Shown here: positions 7,077 to 13,770 of the stretch, one piece after another
Layout: every line of letters starts with the position of its first letter
Numbering within the stretch: the stretch's first letter is position 1
DNA from: an uncultured Prevotella sp.
GTDB lineage: Bacteria > Bacteroidota > Bacteroidia > Bacteroidales > Bacteroidaceae
Assembly (NCBI GenBank): GCA_934203355.1
Contig: CAKPZC010000008.1
Location: 1 to 49,643 of the forward strand
DNA: 49,643 bases
Direction: 5' to 3'
The notes under the pieces: generated by a model
What the model was told of the DNA's origin: nothing
What the model saw: the letters and a program-made list of their open reading frames with translations, nothing else
Databases searched by the model: none
Program-made: the position numbers and the translations under genes

Positions 7077-8054
7077 TTTAATCAGTGCTTCTTTCAGATC
7101 ATCCCCCTTTGTGAGTTTCAATTTTCTGCGTATATGAATCCTCACGGTGCCTATGTTGTTAGGTTTCTTGCCCATTATTTGTGCTATTTCGGCGAGAGTC
7201 TTGCCACCCATGATAAGTCGGCACACCTCTAGTTCGGTGGGTGTGAGTTGTGGCAGCAGTTCTGCCATGTCCTGTCGTTTCATGTGTCGTTCGCCAATGC
7301 GCAGATTCACCGCCCTTATCAGGTTGGCTTCCGACAGGTCGTCAAGATGCTCAAAGAATCCGCTCACTGACTTCTCCGTCGGTTTGTTTTGGCGGCACAG
7401 TTTCACGTATGCGTTCAGTTCCTCCTTGGTCATGTCAAAAGCGTCGAGTATTCCCTGCTCAGTAACCTTATAGTTGGTGTTTTCGCGTTGCATGTTGTGT
7501 ATGCTGCGTTGTATGAAGTCGCCTATGAGACAGGTGAACACTTCCACGAATGTGAAAATCACCACCACTTGTCTGTTTAGGGCTCCGTCGGTGTAGTAGT
7601 AAGCGAATATCAGTGTGGCGAGACTTATCATGGTGTTCGCAATGGGTATCCACCTTACGAAGCCTATTACCAGATGTATGATGATGATAAGCGAGATGAT
7701 TTGGTTGAGCACGATTGCCCATACAAATCCTTCGGGCTGCACAATAGTATTGTAGACGATGCGGGCTGTCTGAGCCACCTGCAATGTTATGGTGAATATG
7801 GATACCGCGGTGATGAGCGATATAATGCGCTTTAGGTATAGTCCGAACACTATGACGCTCACTGTCCACGAAGCCACTGATATAGTTTGCAGTACGGGGT
7901 TGTTGATGCCTAATACACCGAGAAGATGAAGCGGCATGCCTGTGATAGCCATAACGACACCTATGATATAGACAATGATACACACTCGCTGCTCCTGGTT
8001 TTTGGTGCGACTGTCGATGAAGTGCCTTATACTTAGTTTTAGTTCCTTGCTCAT
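7047..8054 (-). CDS. Membrane-anchored LuxR-type transcription regulator
   Basis: 335-aa protein. About six hydrophobic membrane segments fill residues 22-185 (for example VCIIVYIIGVVMAITGMPLH and VVVIFTFVEVFTCLIGDFI). A soluble linker and a C-terminal LuxR/GerE helix-turn-helix follow (LTPTELEVCRLIMGGKTLAE, then GTVRIHIRRKLKL, about 268-320). It is convergent with the AraC-type membrane regulator and divergent from the 52-aa peptide gene at 8248. A -7-like TATCTTTG on the minus strand at 8103-8096 may be its promoter, with no clear -33 box. The signal sensed is unknown. Its last six residues derive from the TTTTCCC repeat tract. Confidence 0.82.
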   Translation of the reverse strand: MSKELKLSIRHFIDSRTKNQEQRVCIIVYIIGVVMAITGMPLHLLGVLGINNPVLQTISVASWTVSVIVFGLYLKRIISLITAVSIFTITLQVAQTARIVYNTIVQPEGFVWAIVLNQIISLIIIIHLVIGFVRWIPIANTMISLATLIFAYYYTDGALNRQVVVIFTFVEVFTCLIGDFIQRSIHNMQRENTNYKVTEQGILDAFDMTKEELNAYVKLCRQNKPTEKSVSGFFEHLDDLSEANLIRAVNLRIGERHMKRQDMAELLPQLTPTELEVCRLIMGGKTLAEIAQIMGKKPNNIGTVRIHIRRKLKLTKGDDLKEALIKISEKGKGKN

Positions 8055-8177
8055 AGTTAGTTGGATTTTTAGTAGTAAATGGTTCGTTTTAAATACAAAG
8101 ATAGCAATATCTTCTGGTTTTTACCCATTTTTACCCCTGTTTTTTCAACTCGTTGCATCAATTTACGCCTAATGAAA

Positions 8178-8209
8178 TTTGTTTCTTTGAAAACAAAGCC
8201 CTAATTTTG
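8178..8209 (+). promoter_or_regulatory. Promoter of the 52-aa peptide gene
   Basis: TTTG (8178-8181), 20-nt spacer, TAATTTTG (8202-8209), an exact consensus match, 38 bases before the ATG at 8248. Confidence 0.82.
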
Positions 8210-8247
8210 CGGAATAATAATTAAAACAACCACAAAAACGATCTATT

Positions 8248-8406
8248 ATGAAGAAAATTTACCAAAAACCAGAACTGACAGTGCTTAGTATGGAACCAGC
8301 TACTATTATCGCTACTTCAGGAGGGACAATGTTGAGAAAGGAAGGAAAAATCAACGAACTCGGTTATGATGGCTATGGAATAATCACAGCCGAACAAACA
8401 CGCTAA
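8248..8406 (+). CDS. 52-aa peptide of the MKK-Y-x-KP-E type
   Basis: Short gene beginning MKKIYQKPELTVLSMEPA and ending TAEQTR. It has a consensus promoter and a normal ATG, so I believe it is expressed. Prevotella and Bacteroides genomes carry many small proteins with this kind of opening (MKK, aromatic residue, x-KP) and a Ser/Gly-rich segment near residues 20-28; here it reads IATSGGT. Function is unknown. The SGG step after a 24-residue leader-like region resembles a leader cleavage site, but no peptidase-transporter is nearby. It lies divergent from the membrane LuxR-type gene and upstream of the convergent DUF4143 ATPase. Confidence 0.7.
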   Translation: MKKIYQKPELTVLSMEPATIIATSGGTMLRKEGKINELGYDGYGIITAEQTR

Positions 8407-8439
8407 CACTTAACCCCAAATCGTTTATCAATTTATATA

Positions 8440-9645
8440 TCACACTTCCATCATCCACTCCAACGCATTCATTCTCTTTATGCCGTCGTAGTCGGCTGTC
8501 GGGTCGTCGTCGAGCGTCAGTATTATTTTGGGGTACTGGTCCTTGATTTGTTGCAGCGATGTCAGTTCGCGCTTCAGTGTTTTCTCATCCCTAACCGTTG
8601 CCGCCACCTGATAATAAGTGATGCCGTCAGGGTCTATAGCCACGAAGTCCACCTCCAGATCATCCACCTTTCCTATATATACCTTCTTCTGACGATGAAG
8701 GAGTTCGAGATAGACGATGTTCTCGAGAATGCGTCCTGCGTCGAACGAACGTGAGCCTAAAAGCATGCGACGCAAACCAAGGTCAACGAGATAATACTTG
8801 CCCAATGTCTTGAGCAGCTGCTTACCTTTGATGTTATATCGCTTAGCCTCGTACACAAAGAAGGTCTCGCAGAGGGCGGAAAGGTAGCGTTCTACCATCT
8901 TCTGGTCTATTTTCCTGCCGTCTGCAGTCATTATGTCGGCTATGCGTTTCGTGGAAAGGATGTTGCCAATATTGTCAGCCGTAAATCGGATGACACTCTC
9001 AAGCATCATCACATCGGGCAGGCGTTTGCGACTCATGATGTCTTTCACTACAATGGTGTTATACACCCCATTAAGATAATCGCTAACTTCGGATGGTGTG
9101 TCGAGTTCCAAGGAATAAGGAAAGCTACTACGGGTGATATAGTCAGTATATGCCTTAGAGATGTTGTCAGTAGCCTCAGTGGCTACCACGTATTCCTTAA
9201 ACGAGAGAGGAAGCATGGCTATCTCGACATATCTGCCAGACAGAAGAGTGGCTATCTCGCTGGACAGCATGTAGGCGTTCGAACCAGTAACGTAAATATC
9301 TACCGTTGATTTGAGATTTAGGCTGTTTATGATGTCAGGAAAATCCTCCACGTGCTGTATCTCGTCAAAGAACATATAGGTCATCCGGTCCTTGAGGATG
9401 AGTGGCTTTATATATGCGTAGAGATTCTTTGGATTGCGAAGTTCATAATAGTCGTAATCCTCAAAATTCAGATACACAATCTGATTGTCTGTTACTCCAT
9501 GCGCCAAAAGCCAGTCGCGATAAATCTCCATTATAGTAGACTTGCCGCAACGTCGAATGCCGGTTATCACTTTTATAAGATTCTTGTCCTTAAAGGCTAT
9601 CAGTTTATTGAGATATGCCGTCCGCTCTATTCTTTTCATAACCAC
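8440..9645 (-). CDS. AAA_14/DUF4143 ATPase
   Basis: 401-aa ATPase of the AAA_14 plus DUF4143 architecture. Walker A is GIRRCGKST (about 29-37), Walker B MFFDEI, sensor VTGSNAYMLSSE, then a winged-helix-like region (STKRIADIMTADGRKIDQKM). The C-terminal DUF4143 region (RILENIVYLELLHR, LEVDFVAIDPDG, YYQVAAT) resembles a PD-(D/E)XK fold but has Q-V-A where active members carry E-x-K, so catalysis is doubtful. The start is ATG 9645, or ATG 9639 (MKRIERTAYL). The function of the family is unsettled. As with the ATPase at 3972, a private palindrome array begins at its -33 box. Confidence 0.85.
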   Translation of the reverse strand: MVMKRIERTAYLNKLIAFKDKNLIKVITGIRRCGKSTIMEIYRDWLLAHGVTDNQIVYLNFEDYDYYELRNPKNLYAYIKPLILKDRMTYMFFDEIQHVEDFPDIINSLNLKSTVDIYVTGSNAYMLSSEIATLLSGRYVEIAMLPLSFKEYVVATEATDNISKAYTDYITRSSFPYSLELDTPSEVSDYLNGVYNTIVVKDIMSRKRLPDVMMLESVIRFTADNIGNILSTKRIADIMTADGRKIDQKMVERYLSALCETFFVYEAKRYNIKGKQLLKTLGKYYLVDLGLRRMLLGSRSFDAGRILENIVYLELLHRQKKVYIGKVDDLEVDFVAIDPDGITYYQVAATVRDEKTLKRELTSLQQIKDQYPKIILTLDDDPTADYDGIKRMNALEWMMEV

Positions 9646-9678
9646 TCCTTTTGTTTAATGATGTATTGGTTGACTTCA

Positions 9679-9709
9679 CAAAGATAGATTATTTTTAGGA
9701 CAATCCAAC
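9679..9709 (-). promoter_or_regulatory. Promoter of the DUF4143 ATPase gene
   Basis: On the minus strand, GTTG (9709-9706, one base off TTTG), 19-nt spacer, TATCTTTG (9686-9679). The -33 position overlaps the first CCTAAAA half-site of the palindrome array. Confidence 0.65.
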
Positions 9710-9800
9710 CTAAAAGTTGTTGGAATTAGAAAGTTTTAGGTTAAATCAACCTAAAACTTCTCTATTTTCATAAGTTTTAGGTTGATTTAACCTAAAACTT
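9693..9800. promoter_or_regulatory. Palindrome array AAGTTTTAGGTT/AACCTAAAACTT
   Basis: Two 29-bp blocks, 9731-9759 and 9772-9800, each consist of AAGTTTTAGGTT, 5 bases, AACCTAAAACTT; the spacers (AAATC and GATTT) are reverse complements, so the blocks are exact inverted copies of each other. A third, weaker pair (TTTTAGG 9693-9699, CCTAAAA 9709-9715) abuts the -33 box of the ATPase promoter. The rest of the 359-bp gap up to the rpn promoter shows nothing further. Confidence 0.85.
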
Positions 9801-9948
9801 TCCCTAATACCAATACATTCACGAAATCGAGAACAATTCCCCGATTCAAACTTCACTGCCCAGTTCTGCCGCTATAAAGCTTTGTTTATTCTAATGATCG
9901 ATTTTGGCTAAAGTGATACTATACGTTTATTAATTTCCATTCGAAAAA

Positions 9949-9980
9949 TTTGAATATCTCACGGCAAATCGCTACATTTG
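9949..9980 (+). promoter_or_regulatory. Promoter of the Rpn-type nuclease gene
   Basis: TTTG (9949-9952), 20-nt spacer, TACATTTG (9973-9980), 24 bases before ATG 10005. Confidence 0.82.
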
Positions 9981-10004
9981 CATACAACATTATAAAATAC
10001 ACTT

Positions 10005-10952
10005 ATGACACCTCGTTTTATCAACCCCTTCTCCGACTGGGGATTCAAGCACATCTTCGGTCGTGAGATATCAAAGGACCTCCTCTTGAGCTTCCTCAAC
10101 GACCTCTTTTCGGGAGAGTTCGTGATAAAGAGCCTCATGTTTGGCAACAATGAGCAGATTGGCTTGTCGAATGACTCTCGTGAGGTCGTGTTCGACATCT
10201 ACTGCATCACCGACGAAGGCAAGGAGATTATCGTTGAGATGCAGAATCGTGGGCAGGAACACTTCATCGACCGCGCCCTCTACTACTCGTCGCGTGTTAT
10301 TGTGAATCAGGGCGAAAAGGGCAAGTGGAACTACGATCTGCTCCCCGTCTACACCATCTGCTTCATGAACTTCATCGACCCTAACATGCCGGAATGCAAG
10401 TTCCGTACAGACCTTACGCTCGCCGACCGCGACACCGGTAAAGTGGTGTCCGAGAAGTTGCGTATAATCTATCTTATGCTTCCTCTCTTCGAGAAGGAGG
10501 AGGGAGATTGTGAAAATGATTTTGAACGTTGGATTTTTGTATTAAGAAACATGAACACATTTGAACGTATGCCTTTTATGGCAAAGAATGCGGTATTTAA
10601 AAAACTTGCTGAGATTTCCGATATCAGAAGTCTAAGCAAAAAGGAAATGGATAAATATGAATATAGTCTGAGAGTGATGCGCGACAGCTATGCTACATAT
10701 CAATATGCTGCGAAGAATGGCTGGAAAAAGGGAGTGGCTGAAGGCATGGCTCAAGGCATGGAAAAAGGCATGGCTGAAGGCATGGAAAAAGGCATGGCTG
10801 AAGGCATGGCGCAAGGAAAAGCTGAGGGAAAAGTAGAAGGCGAGCGCGAGAAGGCTCTTGCTATAGCTCGCAACCTCAAGACTTTCGGTTTGTCGATTAG
10901 TCAAATCGCTGAAGCCACAGGGCTTAATCAGGAAGAAATCAATACGCTTTGA
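10005..10952 (+). CDS. Rpn-family PD-(D/E)XK nuclease (recombination-promoting / transposase-like)
   Basis: 315-aa member of the PDDEXK_2/Rpn family, described as recombination-promoting nucleases. It opens with the family signature FINPFSDWGFKHIFG. Probable active-site residues are D64 (FDIYC), E78 and Q80 (VEMQ), giving a D-x13-E-x-Q pattern. Near residues 240-275 lies a run of G-M-A-E, G-M-E-K and G-M-A-Q units encoded by 12-bp DNA repeats, followed by an HTH-like tail (LSISQIAEATGLNQEEI). From about 10495 the DNA becomes clearly richer in A+T than the first half. No terminal inverted repeats of an IS are seen around it. Confidence 0.88.
   Translation: MTPRFINPFSDWGFKHIFGREISKDLLLSFLNDLFSGEFVIKSLMFGNNEQIGLSNDSREVVFDIYCITDEGKEIIVEMQNRGQEHFIDRALYYSSRVIVNQGEKGKWNYDLLPVYTICFMNFIDPNMPECKFRTDLTLADRDTGKVVSEKLRIIYLMLPLFEKEEGDCENDFERWIFVLRNMNTFERMPFMAKNAVFKKLAEISDIRSLSKKEMDKYEYSLRVMRDSYATYQYAAKNGWKKGVAEGMAQGMEKGMAEGMEKGMAEGMAQGKAEGKVEGEREKALAIARNLKTFGLSISQIAEATGLNQEEINTL
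10735..10836 (+). repeat. 12-bp in-frame tandem repeat inside the rpn gene
   Basis: Units GGCATGGCTGAA, GGCATGGAAAAA and GGCATGGCTCAA alternate, encoding GMAE, GMEK and GMAQ. The length is a multiple of 3, so slippage would change repeat number without a frameshift. Confidence 0.8.
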
Positions 10953-10953
10953 T

Positions 10954-11017
10954 AAGTAACAGTTCAGAACTATCTTTATATATATAAGTAAAAGTTCAGA
11001 ATTCTCTTTATATATAA
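10954..11017. repeat. Two-copy direct repeat (about 33 bp) flanking hairpin element 2
   Basis: Each copy begins AAGTAA.AGTTCAGAA and ends in CTTTATATATA. A related sequence (AAGTAACAGTTCTGAATT) directly precedes hairpin element 4 at 36584, so this is the outer conserved flank of the element family. Confidence 0.7.
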
Positions 11018-11308
11018 TAGGAGGAGGGTGTGTCAAAACTCATACAATGCGGGCTGAAAGCCCAATGACCTCCATAGCCCAGGGCAACGCCCTGGGTAAA
11101 CGGATACAAAACCGAACAACGCGCCCTGTAAGGGCAACTATAAAAACAAAGGAATATTAAAGTTGCCCTTACAGGGCGCATTGCCCGTAAATGTCTTATA
11201 CCCAGGGCGTTCTTGCTTAGGCAAGCGGCAGAGCCGAGCGGCCCTGGGCTATTGAGATATTGGGCTTTCAGCCCGCTTTGTATGAGTTCTGACAAACCCT
11301 CCTCCTAC
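11018..11308. repeat. Mosaic hairpin element, copy 2
   Basis: The ends are inverted: TAGGAGGAGGGTGTGTCA at the left and TGACAAACCCTCCTCCTA at the right. Inside are the GCGGGCTGAAAGCCC, CCCAGGGC and GCGCCCTGTAAGGGCAAC arms of copy 1. The right CCCAGGGCG arm carries a roughly 30-bp insert (TTCTTGCTTAGGCAAGCGGC onward) absent from the left arm. The part up to 11457 is short-period repeat (CAACTCGTCTACTTGT) with no gene. Confidence 0.9.
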
Positions 11309-11367
11309 AATTGCCTTGCTGGTTTAAGCCTTGCAAACAACGATTTTCAAGAAAAAGCATATCTTCT

Positions 11368-11456
11368 TGTCAACTCGTTTACTTGTCAACTCGTCTACTT
11401 ATCTACTTATCTACTCGTATCTTGTCAACTCGTCTACTTGTCAACTCGTCTACTTA
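11368..11456. repeat. Simple repeat of TTGTCAACTCGTCTAC
   Basis: Imperfect short-period repeat directly downstream of the CYTH gene. A related sequence (GTTGACAAGTTAACGAG) occurs at 12170-12210. Confidence 0.7.
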
Positions 11457-11457
11457 G

Positions 11458-11949
11458 TTATACCTTCTTTCCCCAATTTTTATATGGATTCTTGAGCAGC
11501 TGTGAGTTGTAGTATCGTCTGTCGCCCGTGACTTCATCACCGATGAAGTCAGGTTTTTCGTACACCTCGTCCTCTGTCTCCAGTTCCACTTCAGCCACCA
11601 CCAGTCCCTCGTTGTCGCCGAAGAATTCGTCCACCTCGAAAACATGTTTGTTATCGGGGCTTTTTACGAGCCAGCGTCGTTTGTCGATGACCCCGCCACG
11701 GCACAGTTCGAACAGATGGTGTGCCTCGTCGTTGCTTATTTCCTTCTCAAACTCATAGCGCGACAGTCCTGTGCGGTCGCTGTGGCTCTTGATAGTGAGC
11801 CACGAGCGGTCGTCGCGTGTGCGCACCCTCACTGTAGCCGACTCGCACGGCATGTAGCCCTGCTTGATATGACTTGAAGAAAAGGCGGCTTCCTTCCAGG
11901 AGCCGCCTTTACGTATTAAGAACTTGCGTTCGATTTCTAATCCACTCAT
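11458..11949 (-). CDS. CYTH domain protein
   Basis: 163-aa CYTH (adenylate cyclase IV/thiamine triphosphatase-like) protein with the diagnostic ExExK motif at residues 5-9 (EIERK). Conserved charged strands follow: VRVRTRDDRSWLTIKS, YEFEKEI, FEVDEFFG and AEVELETED. These line the triphosphate and metal tunnel. Bacterial members mostly hydrolyse inorganic tripolyphosphate, so phosphatase activity is more likely than cAMP synthesis; this is inferred from the family. Upstream on the same strand, 21 bases away, is a 46-aa membrane peptide, probably in the same transcript. Confidence 0.88.
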   Translation of the reverse strand: MSGLEIERKFLIRKGGSWKEAAFSSSHIKQGYMPCESATVRVRTRDDRSWLTIKSHSDRTGLSRYEFEKEISNDEAHHLFELCRGGVIDKRRWLVKSPDNKHVFEVDEFFGDNEGLVVAEVELETEDEVYEKPDFIGDEVTGDRRYYNSQLLKNPYKNWGKKV

Positions 11950-11970
11950 GTGATAATCAGTTTTTTAGGT

Positions 11971-12111
11971 CTAAGCCTGGGTTGTGGTCCATACAGCGAA
12001 TCCCACAGCGAGGACGATGAATCCCCAGAGAATCCACTCTACAATTTTCTTACCCTTTTTCTCTTGTTCCTTTGCGTATTTTTCACGCTTAATCTTACTG
12101 TTCTGGCTCAT
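11971..12111 (-). CDS. 46-aa single-pass membrane peptide
   Basis: Short gene read from the bases: MSQNSKIKREKYAKEQEKKG, a basic N-terminus, then a hydrophobic helix around WILWGFIVLAVGFAVW and a short polar end (TTTQA). It would be a single-pass protein with the charged N-terminus inside. It sits 21 bases before the CYTH gene on the same strand, with a normal ATG and TAG stop. Similar tiny membrane proteins are common in Bacteroidetes; no function is known to me. Confidence 0.65.
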   Translation of the reverse strand: MSQNSKIKREKYAKEQEKKGKKIVEWILWGFIVLAVGFAVWTTTQA

Positions 12112-12128
12112 AGTTATTGATTTTTTAA

Positions 12129-12332
12129 GTTAGTTATTGAAGTTTCGCATGCCTTTGGCATGCTGATAGTTGACAAGTTGACAAGTTAACGAGTTAACGA
12201 GTTAACGAGCTGTTTGCTTTTACAACTCAAACTCTTTATAACAACTTTGATAAGTATGGGTAGCAACTTGTCTACTTGTCCGCTCGTTTACTGTCAGCAA
12301 GTTGAAAACTTGCGAAACTTCAGTTAGTTACT
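12129..12332. repeat. Repeat segment bounded by inverted GAAGTTTCGCA ends
   Basis: The left end AGTTAGTTATTGAAGTTTCG (from 12129) pairs imperfectly with the right end CGAAACTTCAGTTAGTTACT (12313-12332). Inside are a perfect hairpin GCATGCC TTT GGCATGC (12147-12163) and short-period GTTAACGA repeats. The right end overlaps the prfB stop codon. Confidence 0.7.
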
Positions 12333-13446
12333 CTTCGTTTACTGGGAACTCCATGAGATAAGCCTTGATGAATCCGTCGATTTTGCCGTCCATCACTCCG
12401 TCCACGTCGGCGGTTTGGAATCCAGTGCGGTGGTCCTTCACTCGTCGGTCGTCGAACACATAGCTTCTTATCTGGCTACCCCATTCAATTTTCTTCTTGC
12501 CAGCCTCAATCTTCGCCTGAGCCTCAAGTCGTTTCTTCATGGCCCGGTCGTAGAGTTGCGACTTGAGAAGACGCATGGCATTGTTGCGGTTTTCGAGCTG
12601 TTTGCGGCTCTCGGTGTTCTCGATGAGAATCTCCTCCTCCTCTCCAGTGTCGGGGTCGGTGTATTGGTAGCGTAGTCGCACGCCAGTCTCCACCTTGTTC
12701 ACGTTCTGTCCTCCGGCACCACCCGAGCGGAAGAGGTCCCAGCTCACCTTCGACGGGTCGACATACACCTCGATGGTGTCGTCGACAAGCGGCGACACGA
12801 ACACCGATGCAAACGATGTCATGCGTTTGCCCTGCGCGTTGAACGGCGATACGCGCACCAGTCGGTGTACACCGTTCTCGCTCTTCAGGTATCCATAGGC
12901 ATATTCACCACCCTCAATCTCCATGGTGACGCTCTTGATACCAGCCTCGTCGCCCTCCTGAAGGTTGCTAATAGTCACCTTATGTCCGTGTGCCTCAGCC
13001 CATCGCATATACATGCGCATGAGCATTTGTGCCCAGTCCTGGCTCTCGGTGCCACCAGCTCCCGAGTTGATCTTCAGCACACAGTCCATGGGGTCCTCCT
13101 TCTGTCGGAGCATATTCTTGAGTTCCAGGTCCTCGATGGCGTTGATGGCAGCAGTATAGTCGGCGTCCACCTCTTCCTCGCTTACGAGTTCCTCCTTATG
13201 ATAGTCGAAGGCGAGTTGCAGTTCGTCGGCGAGCCGGCGCACCTGCTCATAGCCTTTAATCCACTTCTCAATGCCTTTCACTTTCTTCATCTGCTCCTCG
13301 GCGCGTTTGGGGTCTTCCCAGAAGTCGGGCGCCTGAGTTCGGAGCTGTTCCTCTTCAAATTCTACTTTCTTCTGGTCGATATTCAAGTAGCGGTTGAGCG
13401 CATCGGCGCGCTCGAGCACATCCTTTAGTTGGTCGGCTGTTATCAT
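12328..13446 (-). CDS. prfB: Peptide chain release factor 2
   Basis: 372-aa class I release factor recognising UGA and UAA. The RF2 anticodon-like tripeptide SPF is at residues 200-202 and the catalytic GGQ at 245-247 (SGGAGGQNVNK). The N-terminal stalk and C-terminal domain are complete. The reading frame is continuous through RYLNIDQKK, the place where many bacteria carry a programmed UGA frameshift, so autoregulation by frameshifting is absent here. The repeat array 13447-13770 directly abuts the start, and the acyl-CoA synthetase lies upstream on the same strand. Confidence 0.96.
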   Translation of the reverse strand: MITADQLKDVLERADALNRYLNIDQKKVEFEEEQLRTQAPDFWEDPKRAEEQMKKVKGIEKWIKGYEQVRRLADELQLAFDYHKEELVSEEEVDADYTAAINAIEDLELKNMLRQKEDPMDCVLKINSGAGGTESQDWAQMLMRMYMRWAEAHGHKVTISNLQEGDEAGIKSVTMEIEGGEYAYGYLKSENGVHRLVRVSPFNAQGKRMTSFASVFVSPLVDDTIEVYVDPSKVSWDLFRSGGAGGQNVNKVETGVRLRYQYTDPDTGEEEEILIENTESRKQLENRNNAMRLLKSQLYDRAMKKRLEAQAKIEAGKKKIEWGSQIRSYVFDDRRVKDHRTGFQTADVDGVMDGKIDGFIKAYLMEFPVNEE

Positions 13447-13770
13447 TTATGAGTTTTGAATTTTGAGTTTTGAGTTTTGAATTGTCGCCGTTGGCGATGT
13501 TGAATTTTGAGTTTTGAATTGTTGCCAGAGGCAATTTTGAGTTTTGAATTTTGAGTTTTGAATTGTTGCCTTGCGGCAATTTTGAATTTTGAGTTTTGAA
13601 TTTTGAATTGTTGCCTTGCGGCAATTTTGAATTTTGAGTTTTGAGTTTTGAATTGTTGCCAGAGGCAATTTTGAGTTTTGAATTTTGAGTTGTTGTCTGC
13701 CAATTCCAAATTGAATAATTCAAAATCGGCGTAGCCGACAATTCAAAACTCAAAATTCAAAATTCAAAAC
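13447..13770. repeat. TTTTGAATTTTGAG array with small variable hairpins
   Basis: Direct repeats of TTTTGAATTTTGAG alternate with short hairpin cores of different sequence: TCGCCGTTGGCGA, TTGCCAGAGGCAA (twice), TTGCCTTGCGGCAA (twice) and TCGGCGTAGCCGA. Orientation flips near 13715-13730, so the far end reads CAAAACTCAAAATTC. The whole gap between prfB and the acyl-CoA synthetase is repeat; ORFs called in it are translations of the repeat. A second array is at 38038-38358. Confidence 0.9.

Noticed and set aside
10005..10952. Insertion sequence around the Rpn-type gene
   Set aside because: No terminal inverted repeats or target duplications specific to the gene were seen; the nearby repeat belongs to hairpin element 2.
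13355..13753. Lys/Gln/Asn-rich frames of 73-132 codons
   Set aside because: They are translations of TTTTGAATT repeats in three frames of the minus strand.
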